Assembly: GCF_013001025.1 (NCBI RefSeq)
Contig: NZ_CP053021.1
Coordinates: forward strand, 496,001 to 560,000
Direction of reading: 5' to 3'
Source of the DNA: Sphingobium yanoikuyae
GTDB taxonomy: Bacteria; Pseudomonadota; Alphaproteobacteria; Sphingomonadales; Sphingomonadaceae
DNA length: 64,000 bases
Positions 35,759 to 44,012 of this stretch are shown here, one piece after another; position 1 is the first letter of the stretch; every line of letters begins with the position of its first letter. The notes under the pieces are model-generated. The model was given only the letters and a program-made list of their open reading frames with translations, did not search any database and had not been told where the DNA came from. Both the position numbers and the translations under genes were made by a program.

Positions 35759-35795
35759 TGTCCGATTCCGAACATTGCTTGTCCGATACCGAACA
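35759..35795. promoter_or_regulatory. Tandem 16-bp palindromic sites A and B before hlyD
   Basis: TGTCCGATTCCGAACA (35759-35774) and TGTCCGATACCGAACA (35780-35795) differ at one base and start exactly 21 bp apart, two helical turns. Each is an imperfect palindrome of the form TGTyCGrwwyCGrACA. Related sites with the same 21-bp phase lie at 36127-36163. Likely binding sites of the regulator encoded at 36165; binding is inferred. Confidence 0.6.
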
Positions 35796-35996
35796 TCAGG
35801 CGAGGAAGGGCTTGCAGCCGGTGCCGGCGCGGGCGGGACAGCGGAGATGCCCGGCCTCGGCCGCCATCTGGCGTGGCGCTTCGCAGCCGAACGGCCGGGA
35901 AGCGGCCTGCGGCGCGGCCATCACCAGCAGGGTGGCGGCGATGCCGAGCAGGATCGAAAGCGGTTTTGACAGCGAGGAGCCGGGCCGGCGATACAT
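35796..35996 (-). CDS. Small secreted Cys-containing protein, first gene of the efflux operon
   Basis: 66 aa. A basic start (MYRRPGSSLSK) and hydrophobic segment PLSILLGIAATLLVMAA form a signal peptide, leaving a ~35-residue mature part with three Cys (GCEAPR, HLRCPAR, TGCKPF). Ribosome site GGAGA lies six bases before the ATG at 35996, and a consensus sigma-54 promoter lies ~50 bp upstream. No family recognised. Position and promoter suggest it belongs to the efflux/stress function of the operon. Confidence 0.6.
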   Translation of the reverse strand: MYRRPGSSLSKPLSILLGIAATLLVMAAPQAASRPFGCEAPRQMAAEAGHLRCPARAGTGCKPFLA

Positions 35997-36045
35997 TGTC
36001 AGTCTCCATCTGGACTTGGGGCACATGCCCTTTGCCCGATGCGTC

Positions 36046-36060
36046 GCAAGCGGCGTGCCA
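36046..36060 (-). promoter_or_regulatory. Sigma-54 (-24/-12) promoter of the small-protein/efflux operon
   Basis: Read on the minus strand: TGGCACG, four bases, TTGC, matching the sigma-54 consensus TGGCACGNNNNTTGCW at every invariant base up to TTGC. The start of transcription would be near 36035, about 40 nt before the ATG of the 66-aa protein and ~100-120 bp from the palindromes at 36127-36163, a usual enhancer distance. Confidence 0.75.
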
Positions 36061-36126
36061 GTTGCCATTTTGCGGGCATGTGCGGGACGGGATCCGGGAC
36101 GTGACGGGTCTGGCACGGATATTGAT

Positions 36127-36163
36127 TGCACGGTTCCGGACAGGCGCTGTACGGGAGCGAACG
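36127..36163. promoter_or_regulatory. Tandem palindromic sites C and D (putative enhancer)
   Basis: TGCACGGTTCCGGACA (36127-36142) and TGTACGGGAGCGAACG (36148-36163) match site A at 12 and 10 of 16 positions and are again 21 bp apart. They lie upstream of the sigma-54 promoter on the minus strand and directly before the regulator gene on the plus strand, so they could serve activation of one and autoregulation of the other. Confidence 0.5.
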
Positions 36164-36164
36164 G

Positions 36165-37589
36165 ATGACAGAGGGGCGGATGACACAGGAGAAGCCATTC
36201 GAGCTGTGCGTCGTCATCGATGATGATGACGACATATTGCTGGCCGCGCGCCTGTTGCTGCGCGCGATCTTTGGCGAAGTGCTGACCTTTCGCGACCCCG
36301 AATCCGCCTTTGCCGCGACCGCCGGCCTGACCCCCGAAGCGTTCCTGCTCGACGCCAATTTCTCGCGCGGGGCGACCAATGCGGCGGAAGGGTTCGAATG
36401 GCTGGGCCGTTTCCTGGCGCGCGATCCGCAGGCGGTGATCGTGATGATTACCGCCCATGCCGGGGTGCAGGTCGCGATCGAGGCGATGAAGCGCGGCGCG
36501 ACCGATTTCGTGACCAAGCCCTGGTCGAACGAGCGGTTGCTGGCGACAGTGCGCACGGCCGCGGCGCTGCGCGCGTCGCGCAAGGCGGTGGCGCAGAAGG
36601 ACAAGGTGGCGATGATCGCGGCGGCGCCGGCCGGGGAGACGCCGCTGCTCGGCACGTCACCGGCGATGGCGCGGGTGCAGCAACTGATCGACCGTGCCGC
36701 GCCGACCGACGCCAATGTGCTGATCCTGGGCGAGAATGGCACGGGCAAGGAACTGGTCGCGCGCGAACTGCATCGCCGATCGCGCCGGGCCGAGCGGATC
36801 ATGCTGCCGGTCGACCTGGGCGCGGTGGCCGAGAGCGTGATCGATTCCGAATTATTCGGGCATGTGAAGGGCGCCTTCACCGATGCGCGGGCCGACCGGA
36901 TCGGGCGGTTGCAGGCGGCCGATGGCGGCACCCTGTTCCTGGACGAGATCGGCAATCTGCCGCTGCACCTGCAGCCCAAGCTGCTGACCGCGCTGGAGCA
37001 GCGCAAGGTGACGCCGGTGGGCGCCAACAAGCCGGTGCCGGTGGACATCAGGGTGATCGCCGCCACCAACCTGAGCGCCGGGCAGATCGCGGACGAAGGG
37101 CGGTTCCGCCAGGATCTGCTGTTCCGCCTCAATACGGTCGAGATAGTGCTGCCGCCGCTGCGCGAGCGGCGCGAGGATATTCCCGCGCTGGTCGCCCATT
37201 ATCATGCGCTCTATGCCCGCAAATATGCGCAGCCGGTCCATCCGATCGCGCCCGAGCTGATGGCGGCGCTGGTCGCCTATGACTGGCCGGGCAATGTCCG
37301 CGCGCTGCGCCATGCGATCGAGCGGGCGGTGATCCTGGCCGGGGACGCACCCTTCGGCATCGAGGATATCCCGCTGCGCAGCCATGGCAGCCCGGAGCCG
37401 GTCCGGATCGACCGGGCCGCCGTGGTGGAGGCGCCGCCACCACCCGACGACATGAATCTGGAACGGGTCGAGCGGCGGCTGGTCGAGACCGCGCTGATGA
37501 AGCATGGCTATAATATCTCCAGCGCCGCCGCCGAACTGGGCCTGACCCGCGCCTCCCTCTATCGTCGCATGGAAAAACATGGGCTTTGA
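36165..37589 (+). CDS. NtrC-type sigma-54-dependent response regulator
   Basis: 474 aa. Receiver domain: residues ~1-125 (VVIDDDDDILLAARLLL; phosphorylated Asp in FLLDANF). AAA+ domain: ~150-385, with Walker A GENGTGKE and Walker B GGTLFLDEIGN. The sigma-54-contact loop reads GAFTDA rather than the canonical GAFTGA. A Fis-type HTH ends the protein (SSAAAELGLTRASLYRRMEKHGL). The ATG at 36165 was chosen over ATGs at 36126 and 36180 by ribosome-site spacing. Overlaps the kinase gene by 11 bp and faces the efflux operon it probably controls. Confidence 0.9.
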   Translation: MTEGRMTQEKPFELCVVIDDDDDILLAARLLLRAIFGEVLTFRDPESAFAATAGLTPEAFLLDANFSRGATNAAEGFEWLGRFLARDPQAVIVMITAHAGVQVAIEAMKRGATDFVTKPWSNERLLATVRTAAALRASRKAVAQKDKVAMIAAAPAGETPLLGTSPAMARVQQLIDRAAPTDANVLILGENGTGKELVARELHRRSRRAERIMLPVDLGAVAESVIDSELFGHVKGAFTDARADRIGRLQAADGGTLFLDEIGNLPLHLQPKLLTALEQRKVTPVGANKPVPVDIRVIAATNLSAGQIADEGRFRQDLLFRLNTVEIVLPPLRERREDIPALVAHYHALYARKYAQPVHPIAPELMAALVAYDWPGNVRALRHAIERAVILAGDAPFGIEDIPLRSHGSPEPVRIDRAAVVEAPPPPDDMNLERVERRLVETALMKHGYNISSAAAELGLTRASLYRRMEKHGL

Positions 37590-38919
37590 TCGGCGCTTCT
37601 CGATCGGCCTGGCGCTGCGGCTCGTCATGGCGATGGCGTGCCTGGCGGCGCTCGCCTGGGCGCTGATGACGCCGGACCTGGGCGCCGTGCGCATCCTGTG
37701 CGCGATCGGCGCGGCAGTCAGCGCGATGGCGCTATGGCATCATGTGCGCCGCGCCAATTTCGAACTGGCCCGCTTTGTCGAGGCGATCGAGTTTGGCGAC
37801 CTGCAGGCGCGCTTCGCCCGGCCGGGATCGGACAGCGGCTTCGACCAGCTGGGCGCGGCGCTCGATCGCGGCATCCGCAAGCTGCGCGACGATCGGGTGC
37901 GCTTGCAGGAGGCGTCGCGCTTTTACGAGGCGCTGGCCGATGACGCGCCCGCCGCGCTGCTGACGATCGCGCCCGATGGCCGGATCGAACCGGTGAACAA
38001 GGCGGCGCGCAAGCTGTTCAACCGCCATGCCGGGGTGCGGCCGGACGATTATGCCCCCTATGGCGGCCATTTCGCCGCGACGCTGACGGCGCTGGAGCCG
38101 GGGCGCAGCCAGACCATGTTGATCGAGACCGATATCGGGCCGCAGCGCGTGCTGATCCGCTGCGCCAGCCTGACCCGGCTGGGCGGGGCGACGCGGGTGA
38201 TTGCCGTGCAGGTGATCCAGCAGGCGCTGAACGCGGTCGAGGTGGCGGCGCAGAGCGACCTTATCCGCGTGCTGACGCATGAGATCATGAATTCGATGAC
38301 GCCGGTGACCTCGCTCGCCCGCACCGCGTCGGACCTGATGGCGCAGGCGGACGATGGCGGCGATCCGCTGATCGCCGATGCCCGTGCTGCCGTCGATACG
38401 CTGGCCCGGCGCGCCGACGGGGTGATGCATTTCGTCGAGACCTATCGCACCATCACCCGCCCGCCGCTGGTCGATCGCCGCCTGTTCGCGGCGCGGCCCT
38501 TTGCCGACGAACTGGCCAAGCTGTTCGCGGCCGATGCCGATCGCGCGAGCGTGCATCTGGAGGTGCGGGTCAGCCCGGCGGACCATCGCATCGATGCCGA
38601 TCCCGACCTGTTGGCGCAGGTGGTCATCAACCTGCTGCGCAATGCAGCGGATGCAGCCGAATGCCATCGCGACCGGCCGGAAGTGTCGCTGAGCATCGCC
38701 GCGATCAGCGCCGGGCGCACCCGGATCGAGGTGGCGGACAATGGCCCCGGCGTGCCCGAGGCGCTGTGCCACGACATCTTCCTGCCCTTCTTCACCACCA
38801 AGAAGACCGGCAGCGGGATCGGCCTGAGCCTTGGCCGGCAGGTGCTGCTGGCGCATGACGGCACGATCGAGATCGACAGCGCGCCGTCGGGGGGCGCGCT
38901 GTTCCGGCTGACGCTGTAG
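37579..38919 (+). CDS. Sensor histidine kinase, NtrB/HPK4-like
   Basis: 446 aa. Two membrane helices at about residues 10-30 and 35-52 have almost no periplasmic loop between them, so the signal may be sensed in the membrane or cytoplasm. A HAMP/PAS-like region follows, then the H-box LTHEIMNSMTPVTSLARTAS and the ATPase motifs VINLLRNAADAAE, VADNGPGVPE and FFTTKKTGSGIGLSL. Partner of the upstream regulator by overlap. Confidence 0.9.
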   Translation: MGFDRRFSIGLALRLVMAMACLAALAWALMTPDLGAVRILCAIGAAVSAMALWHHVRRANFELARFVEAIEFGDLQARFARPGSDSGFDQLGAALDRGIRKLRDDRVRLQEASRFYEALADDAPAALLTIAPDGRIEPVNKAARKLFNRHAGVRPDDYAPYGGHFAATLTALEPGRSQTMLIETDIGPQRVLIRCASLTRLGGATRVIAVQVIQQALNAVEVAAQSDLIRVLTHEIMNSMTPVTSLARTASDLMAQADDGGDPLIADARAAVDTLARRADGVMHFVETYRTITRPPLVDRRLFAARPFADELAKLFAADADRASVHLEVRVSPADHRIDADPDLLAQVVINLLRNAADAAECHRDRPEVSLSIAAISAGRTRIEVADNGPGVPEALCHDIFLPFFTTKKTGSGIGLSLGRQVLLAHDGTIEIDSAPSGGALFRLTL

Positions 38920-38937
38920 TGCGGCGGCCGGCCCCGA

Positions 38938-39984
38938 TCAGGGGCAAGGGTCGGGCAGGTCGCGATGGACCGCCTCGATCGCGGCGATGGCGTCGGCGCT
39001 GAGCGTCAGGTTGACGCTGTCGATGTCGGCCCTGAGCTGGTCCAGCGAGGTCGCGCCGATGATCGTCGCAGTGACGAACGGGCGGCTGTTGACATAGGCG
39101 AGTGCGAGCTGGGCGGGATCAAGGCCATGGGCATGGGCGATCGCGACATAGCGGGCGGCGGCCGGCGCCTGGCCGGGCAGGTCGTAGCGGACGAACTGGC
39201 GCGCGACGTCGCGGCGGGTGCCGGGCGCGATCACCCCGCCCAGATATTTGCCGGTCAGATTGCCGCCGGCGAGCGGCGAATAGGCGAGCAGGCCGACATC
39301 TTCCCGCAGGGCAAATTCGGACAGGCCGATTTCGAACACGCGGTTGAGCAGATTATAGGCGTTCTGGATCGACGCGATACGGGGCAGGCCCTGGTCCCGC
39401 GCCAGGCGCAGATATTCGCTGACGCCCCAGGGGGTTTCGTTCGACACGCCGACATGGCGGATCTTGCCCGCCTTCACCAGATCGGCAAGGGCATCGAGCG
39501 TTTCCTCGATCGGGACGGTGTCGGGCCGGTCGGCCAGGGCGGACAGGCCGCGCACGCCGAAGGAGGGGACCGGCCGGTCGGGCCAGTGGACCTGATAGAG
39601 ATCGATATAGTCGGTCTGCAACCGGCGCAGGCTGTCGTCGATTGCCTGTTCAATGTTCCGGCGATCGAGCCGGTCCGCGGTGCGGATGCCGCGCGAGGGA
39701 TCGCGGGCGGGGCCGGCCACCTTGGTCGCCAGGATGATGTCGTCGCGCTTCTTTCGCCCGGCGATCCAGCTGCCGATATAGGATTCGGTCAGGCCCTGGG
39801 TCTCGCGGCTGACCGGGGTGACCGGATACATTTCGGCGGTGTCGATGAAATTGACGCCCTGGCCGATCGCATAGTCGAGCTGGGCGTGCGCTTCGGCTTC
39901 GCTGTTCTGCGATCCCCAGGTCATGGTGCCAAGGCAGATCAGGCTGACCCAGAGGTCGGTGCGACCGAGCGTGCGATATTCCAT
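38938..39984 (-). CDS. Aldo/keto reductase, Tas-like
   Basis: 348 aa, NADPH-dependent TIM-barrel oxidoreductase. Catalytic residues are visible: Asp and Tyr in FIDTAEMYPV, Lys in ILATKVAGPA and His in DLYQVHWPD. MEYRTLGRTDLWVSLICLGTM and the DTAEMYPV context resemble E. coli Tas. The physiological substrate is unknown. Monocistronic. Confidence 0.91.
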   Translation of the reverse strand: MEYRTLGRTDLWVSLICLGTMTWGSQNSEAEAHAQLDYAIGQGVNFIDTAEMYPVTPVSRETQGLTESYIGSWIAGRKKRDDIILATKVAGPARDPSRGIRTADRLDRRNIEQAIDDSLRRLQTDYIDLYQVHWPDRPVPSFGVRGLSALADRPDTVPIEETLDALADLVKAGKIRHVGVSNETPWGVSEYLRLARDQGLPRIASIQNAYNLLNRVFEIGLSEFALREDVGLLAYSPLAGGNLTGKYLGGVIAPGTRRDVARQFVRYDLPGQAPAAARYVAIAHAHGLDPAQLALAYVNSRPFVTATIIGATSLDQLRADIDSVNLTLSADAIAAIEAVHRDLPDPCP

Positions 39985-40185
39985 ATGTCATGGCCCTTTC
40001 GTGGCAAGCGACTGGTTTTTAGCCGTTTGTCGGGAAATGCAAAGCCATGGCGGGATCGGTTGAGAAACTATCATTGACAGCATCCGTCCGGCCGCAGACA
40101 GGAAACAGCTCGTCCATCGGTTAACCAAAGGCTCATCGGATCGCCCTAGGTTGCGACTCCTTCCCTGTTGGTGCGTTGATCGAGC

Positions 40186-40836
40186 ATGTCTGACCTGTCT
40201 GATCTCATCCTGGACATGATTACCCGCTATGGCTGGTGGAGCGGGCCGATCATCGGCGTGCTGGCCTTTTTCGAATCGCTGGTGGTGATCGGGCTGTTCG
40301 TGCCGGCGATCGCCACGATGATCGCGGTCGGCGGGCTGATCGGGGCGGGGCTGGTCGATCCGGCGCCGGTGTTCGCCTGCGCCGTGTTCGGCGCGATCCT
40401 GGGCGACTGGGTATCCTATACGCTGGGGCGGTCGGTCGGGCCGGCCATCTATCGCCATCGCTGGCTGCGCGGGCATCGGCTGGCCTTTGCGCGGGCGCGG
40501 CTCTTCTTTCGCCGCTATGGCTTCATCTCGGTGCTGCTCGGCCGCTTCCTGGGGCCGGTCCGTTCGACCGTGCCGGTGGTCGCGGGCGTGGTGAAGATGC
40601 CGCATGGCCCGTTCCAGATCGCCAATATCCTGTCCGCCCTGCTGTGGGTGCCGGCGCTGCTGCTGCCCGGCTATCTGGCCGGCGGCCGGCTGACCCATTT
40701 CGATTTCGAGGCGGAGCATTTCGCGATGATGGCGCTGGGCCTGTGCCTGGTGCCGCTGCTGCTGGGGTGGCTGGCGATCCGTTTCTTCAACAAGCCGCGC
40801 CAGCGGCATCGCACCATGTCCGCACAGCGCGGCTGA
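40186..40836 (+). CDS. DedA-family inner-membrane protein
   Basis: 216 aa with about five membrane segments. The DedA core motif is GDWVSYTLGRSVGP followed by FFRRYGFISVLLGRFLGPVRSTVPVVAG. DedA/SNARE-assoc proteins include undecaprenyl-phosphate and phospholipid flippases and affect envelope integrity and the proton motive force; the lipid here is unknown. The ATG follows GAGC; transcribed alone, divergent from the aldo-keto reductase. Confidence 0.92.
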   Translation: MSDLSDLILDMITRYGWWSGPIIGVLAFFESLVVIGLFVPAIATMIAVGGLIGAGLVDPAPVFACAVFGAILGDWVSYTLGRSVGPAIYRHRWLRGHRLAFARARLFFRRYGFISVLLGRFLGPVRSTVPVVAGVVKMPHGPFQIANILSALLWVPALLLPGYLAGGRLTHFDFEAEHFAMMALGLCLVPLLLGWLAIRFFNKPRQRHRTMSAQRG

Positions 40837-40953
40837 AAGGTTGATGACAGGCTGCTTCGCTAATCGGCGGCGGCCCAATTCACACCCAATAGGCTGTTCG
40901 CTGCGGCGGTGATGTTCTTCACGTCGTTGCCTTGCGGGACGGCGAGAGGATTT

Positions 40954-41607
40954 ATGAACGATATCTGGACTCACATAGTCGCCGATTTTTCCAATCTCGG
41001 CTCTCCATCCGCGCTGGCCGCCTTTGGCCAGGTGGTGCTGATCGACATCATGCTGGCGGCGGACAATGCGATCGTCGTCGGCGCGCTGGCGGCCGGCCTG
41101 CCGCCAGCGTCGCGGCGCAAGGTGATCGCGATCGGCGTGATCGCCGCGCTGGTGCTGCGCATCGCCTTTGCCCTGCTGGTCACGCAGCTGATGCAGCTTG
41201 TCGGCCTGGTCTTTGCCGGCGGCCTGTTGCTGGTCTGGGTCGGCTGGAAGATGTGGCGCGAACTGCGCGCGCATGGCGAACCGGAAGATGCCGAGGATAT
41301 TGCCGGAAAGGCGGCGCCCAAGGGCTTTGCCCAGGCGGCCTGGGCGGTCGCGATCGCCGACGTCAGCATGAGCCTGGACAATGTGCTGGCGGTGGCCGGC
41401 GCGGCGCGGGAGCATCCCGGCATCCTGGTGATCGGCCTTGTCCTGTCGGTGGCGCTGATGGGCGTGGCGGCGAACCTGCTGGCCCGCGTGATCGAACGCT
41501 ATCGCGCAATCGCCTATTTCGGCCTGGTCGTGATCCTCTATGTCGCCGGCAAGATGATCTATGAAGGCGCGATTGACCCGGCCACGGGCCTCATCACCCT
41601 GTTCTGA
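40954..41607 (+). CDS. TerC-family membrane protein (YjbE-like)
   Basis: 217 aa with about seven helices. The two TerC metal-site motifs are VVLIDIMLAADNAIVVG and AIADVSMSLDNVLAVAGAA. TerC proteins export metal ions such as Mn2+, supporting exoenzyme metalation or metal homeostasis; specificity here is unproved. ATG 40954 follows GAGAGGA; the frame is open to 40909 but lacks a site. Confidence 0.92.
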   Translation: MNDIWTHIVADFSNLGSPSALAAFGQVVLIDIMLAADNAIVVGALAAGLPPASRRKVIAIGVIAALVLRIAFALLVTQLMQLVGLVFAGGLLLVWVGWKMWRELRAHGEPEDAEDIAGKAAPKGFAQAAWAVAIADVSMSLDNVLAVAGAAREHPGILVIGLVLSVALMGVAANLLARVIERYRAIAYFGLVVILYVAGKMIYEGAIDPATGLITLF

Positions 41608-41611
41608 TAAA

Positions 41612-41648
41612 AAGAATGGCGGGGCCGGTCAGTCGGCCCCGCTCTTCC
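41612..41648. terminator. Bidirectional terminator between terC and the AbrB-family gene
   Basis: Nine-bp stem GCGGGGCCG/CGGCCCCGC with a 6-nt loop. T-rich tracts follow on both strands (TCTTCCTT on plus; CATTCTTTTT on minus). It overlaps the 3' end of the AbrB-family gene. Confidence 0.75.
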
Positions 41649-42687
41649 TTCCCATGGAGGCAAAGCCGAGCGGCGCGCCGATCAGCACCAGGATGACGCG
41701 GGTCAGATGGTGGATGACGACGACGCCCGGCTCCAGCGCCAGGCTGAGCGCAACCATGCTCATTTCGGCGAGACCGCCCGGCGAGTAAGCGAGCGTCAGC
41801 AGCACCGGATCAACCCCGGCAAGCGTGCCGATCCCCGCCGCCCAGGCAAAGGTGACGGCCAGCAGGATCGCCGTCGACCCCGCCGCCAGCGCCAGGATGC
41901 GCAGCAATTCCTTCAACGTCAGGCCGACGAAGCGGCAGCCCATGGTGGCGCCAAGGCCGACCTGTGCCGCGGCCAGCGCCCAGCCGGGAATGCGGAAATC
42001 GGCGAGGCCGCTCATATGCACGGCGGCGCTGACTGCCAGCGGCCCGACCAGATGCCAGGCGGGCAGGCGCAGCAGCCGGCCGATCAGCAGGCCCAGCAGC
42101 GCGCAGCCCAGCCCCCAGAAGAGCAGCGACCAGCTGGCGACATCGCCGGTCACCGGGGTGATGGCGCTGGCGGCGACCGGCGCATGGTCGAGTCGGATCA
42201 GGAAGGGCAGGATGAAGACGACGAGGAAGATGCGCGCGCCATGGATCAGGCCGATGGCGCGTTCGTCGGCGCCGCGTTCGGCGCCCATCACCACCATTTC
42301 GGCAATGCCGCCGGGCATGCCGGCGAAATAGGCGGTGGCCGGATCGAACTTCGCGACCTTGCGGAAATAGGTGACGCACAGCAGCGCAGCGGTGGCGAGG
42401 AAGAAGGGCAGGGCGGCGAGCGGGATGATCCAGTCGCGCGCCTGTGGCAGAAGATGCGGGCCAAAGCTGCTGCCCAGCACCACGCCGATCACCGCCGCCA
42501 TCGGGCGGCGGGTGGCGGCGGAGGCCTGAATCGGCAAACCGGCGACGCTGGCGACCGCGCAGGCCGCCATCGATCCGAGCACCCAGGGCAGTGGCGCATG
42601 GATCGACCAGAAAAGCGCGCCGCCGGCCGCCCCGACGGCAAGCGCCGCCAGGAAGCGGAGGAGTGTGTCGAACCCCCTAGGCGACAA
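41629..42687 (-). CDS. AbrB-family (PF05145) membrane protein
   Basis: 352-aa membrane protein with ten or more hydrophobic segments in two similar halves, each with a motif like MPGGIAEMVVMG and YSPGGLAEMSMVAL. This family is often misnamed AbrB transcriptional regulator or ammonia monooxygenase; it has no DNA-binding part and is presumed a transporter. Start overlaps the CitMHS 3' end by 11 bp, so it belongs to the uptake operon. Confidence 0.86.
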   Translation of the reverse strand: MSPRGFDTLLRFLAALAVGAAGGALFWSIHAPLPWVLGSMAACAVASVAGLPIQASAATRRPMAAVIGVVLGSSFGPHLLPQARDWIIPLAALPFFLATAALLCVTYFRKVAKFDPATAYFAGMPGGIAEMVVMGAERGADERAIGLIHGARIFLVVFILPFLIRLDHAPVAASAITPVTGDVASWSLLFWGLGCALLGLLIGRLLRLPAWHLVGPLAVSAAVHMSGLADFRIPGWALAAAQVGLGATMGCRFVGLTLKELLRILALAAGSTAILLAVTFAWAAGIGTLAGVDPVLLTLAYSPGGLAEMSMVALSLALEPGVVVIHHLTRVILVLIGAPLGFASMGRKSGAD

Positions 42688-43978
42688 AGGGGAAGGCCAG
42701 GGCGATCATGCCGACCAAAGTCATGACGATGCCGACCGCGGCGGCGGGCAGCAGGGTGAAGCGCTGATGATCGGCCAGGTCCACGCCTGCCAGGCTGACC
42801 AGCAGATAGGTGGAGGGGACTAGCGGGCTGAGCAGATGGACCGGCTGGCCCATCAGCGAGGCGCGGGCGATCGCCATCGGTTCGACGCCATAATGGGCGC
42901 CGGCTTCGGCGAGGATCGGCAGCATGCCGAAATAGAAGGCATCGTTGGAGATGAAGAAGGTGAAGGGCATGGAGAGCAGGGCGGTGATCGGCGCCATATA
43001 GGGGCCGAGCGCGGGCGGGATGACGCCGACGACTTCCTTGCTCATCGCCTCCACCATGCCGGTGCCGCCGAGGATGCCGGTGAAGATGCCGGCGGCGAAG
43101 ATCAGCGACACGACCGAGAGGACATTGCCGGCATGGGCGGCGATCCGTTCCTTCTGCTGGGCGACGCCGGGATAGTTGACGATCATGGCGATGGCGAAGG
43201 CGATCATCATCAGCACCGAGAGCGGCAGCACGCCCCAGACCAGCAGGACGAGCAGCGCCACCACCAGCAGGCCGTTGAACCAGCGCAGATGCGGCCGGCG
43301 CGCTTCGGGATATTGCGAGACGCCCAGGTCCGACGGGGCGACCGACTGGCGCGCCTGCACCTTGCCGAGGCGCCGGCGTTCCTTGATCCCGAACCAGAAG
43401 GCGAGGCCGAGCAGGAAGGCGAGGCCGGCGATCATGCCGGGGATGAGCGGCAGGAACAGGGTGGCCGGGTCCAGCTTCAGCGCGCTCGCGGCGCGGGCGG
43501 TCGGCCCGCCCCACGGGGTCAGGTTCATGATCCCGCTCGTCACCATCAGCAGGCAGACGAGGTAGAGCCGGTTCATGTCGAACCTTTTGTAGAGGGGAAG
43601 CAGCGCAGCGATGGTGATGATGTAGGTGGTCGACCCGTCGCCGTCGAGGCTGACGATCGAGCAGAGCACCACCGTGCCCAGCAGGATCAGCAGCGGATCG
43701 CCATGCACGATCTTCACCAGCCGGGCGACCAGCGGGTCGAACAGGCCGGTGTCGGTCATGGTCGAGAAGAAGAGGATGGCGAACAGCAGCATGACGCCGG
43801 TCGGCGCCAGATTCTTGATGCCGTCGATCATCATGTCGCCAAGGCCGGCGGCCTGACCGGCGATCACGCCGAACAGCGAGGGGATGACGATCAGCGCGAC
43901 CAGCGGCGTCATCCGCTTGGTCATGATCAGCGTCATGAAGGTGGCGACCATCAGGAAGCCGAGCAGGGCAAGATTCAT
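42677..43978 (-). CDS. CitMHS-family citrate/tricarboxylate transporter
   Basis: 433 aa with about 12 membrane segments. The N-terminal half shows LIVIPSLFGVIAGQAAGLGD and DTGLFDPLVARLVKIVHGDP, and the middle GVGLATxxAL-type region and SLDGDGSTTYIITIAALLPLY match CitMHS permeases, which import metal-citrate complexes with protons. Together with the porin, binding protein and TctDE-like regulators this indicates regulated di/tricarboxylate uptake. Confidence 0.9.
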   Translation of the reverse strand: MNLALLGFLMVATFMTLIMTKRMTPLVALIVIPSLFGVIAGQAAGLGDMMIDGIKNLAPTGVMLLFAILFFSTMTDTGLFDPLVARLVKIVHGDPLLILLGTVVLCSIVSLDGDGSTTYIITIAALLPLYKRFDMNRLYLVCLLMVTSGIMNLTPWGGPTARAASALKLDPATLFLPLIPGMIAGLAFLLGLAFWFGIKERRRLGKVQARQSVAPSDLGVSQYPEARRPHLRWFNGLLVVALLVLLVWGVLPLSVLMMIAFAIAMIVNYPGVAQQKERIAAHAGNVLSVVSLIFAAGIFTGILGGTGMVEAMSKEVVGVIPPALGPYMAPITALLSMPFTFFISNDAFYFGMLPILAEAGAHYGVEPMAIARASLMGQPVHLLSPLVPSTYLLVSLAGVDLADHQRFTLLPAAAVGIVMTLVGMIALAFPFVA

Positions 43979-44012
43979 CGCTGCGTCCTTGAGGGGGCTG
44001 GAGGAAGGAGGA

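Noticed and set aside
41629-42687. AbrB-family protein as a transcription factor
   Set aside because: The name is historical; the sequence is almost entirely membrane helices with no DNA-binding domain.
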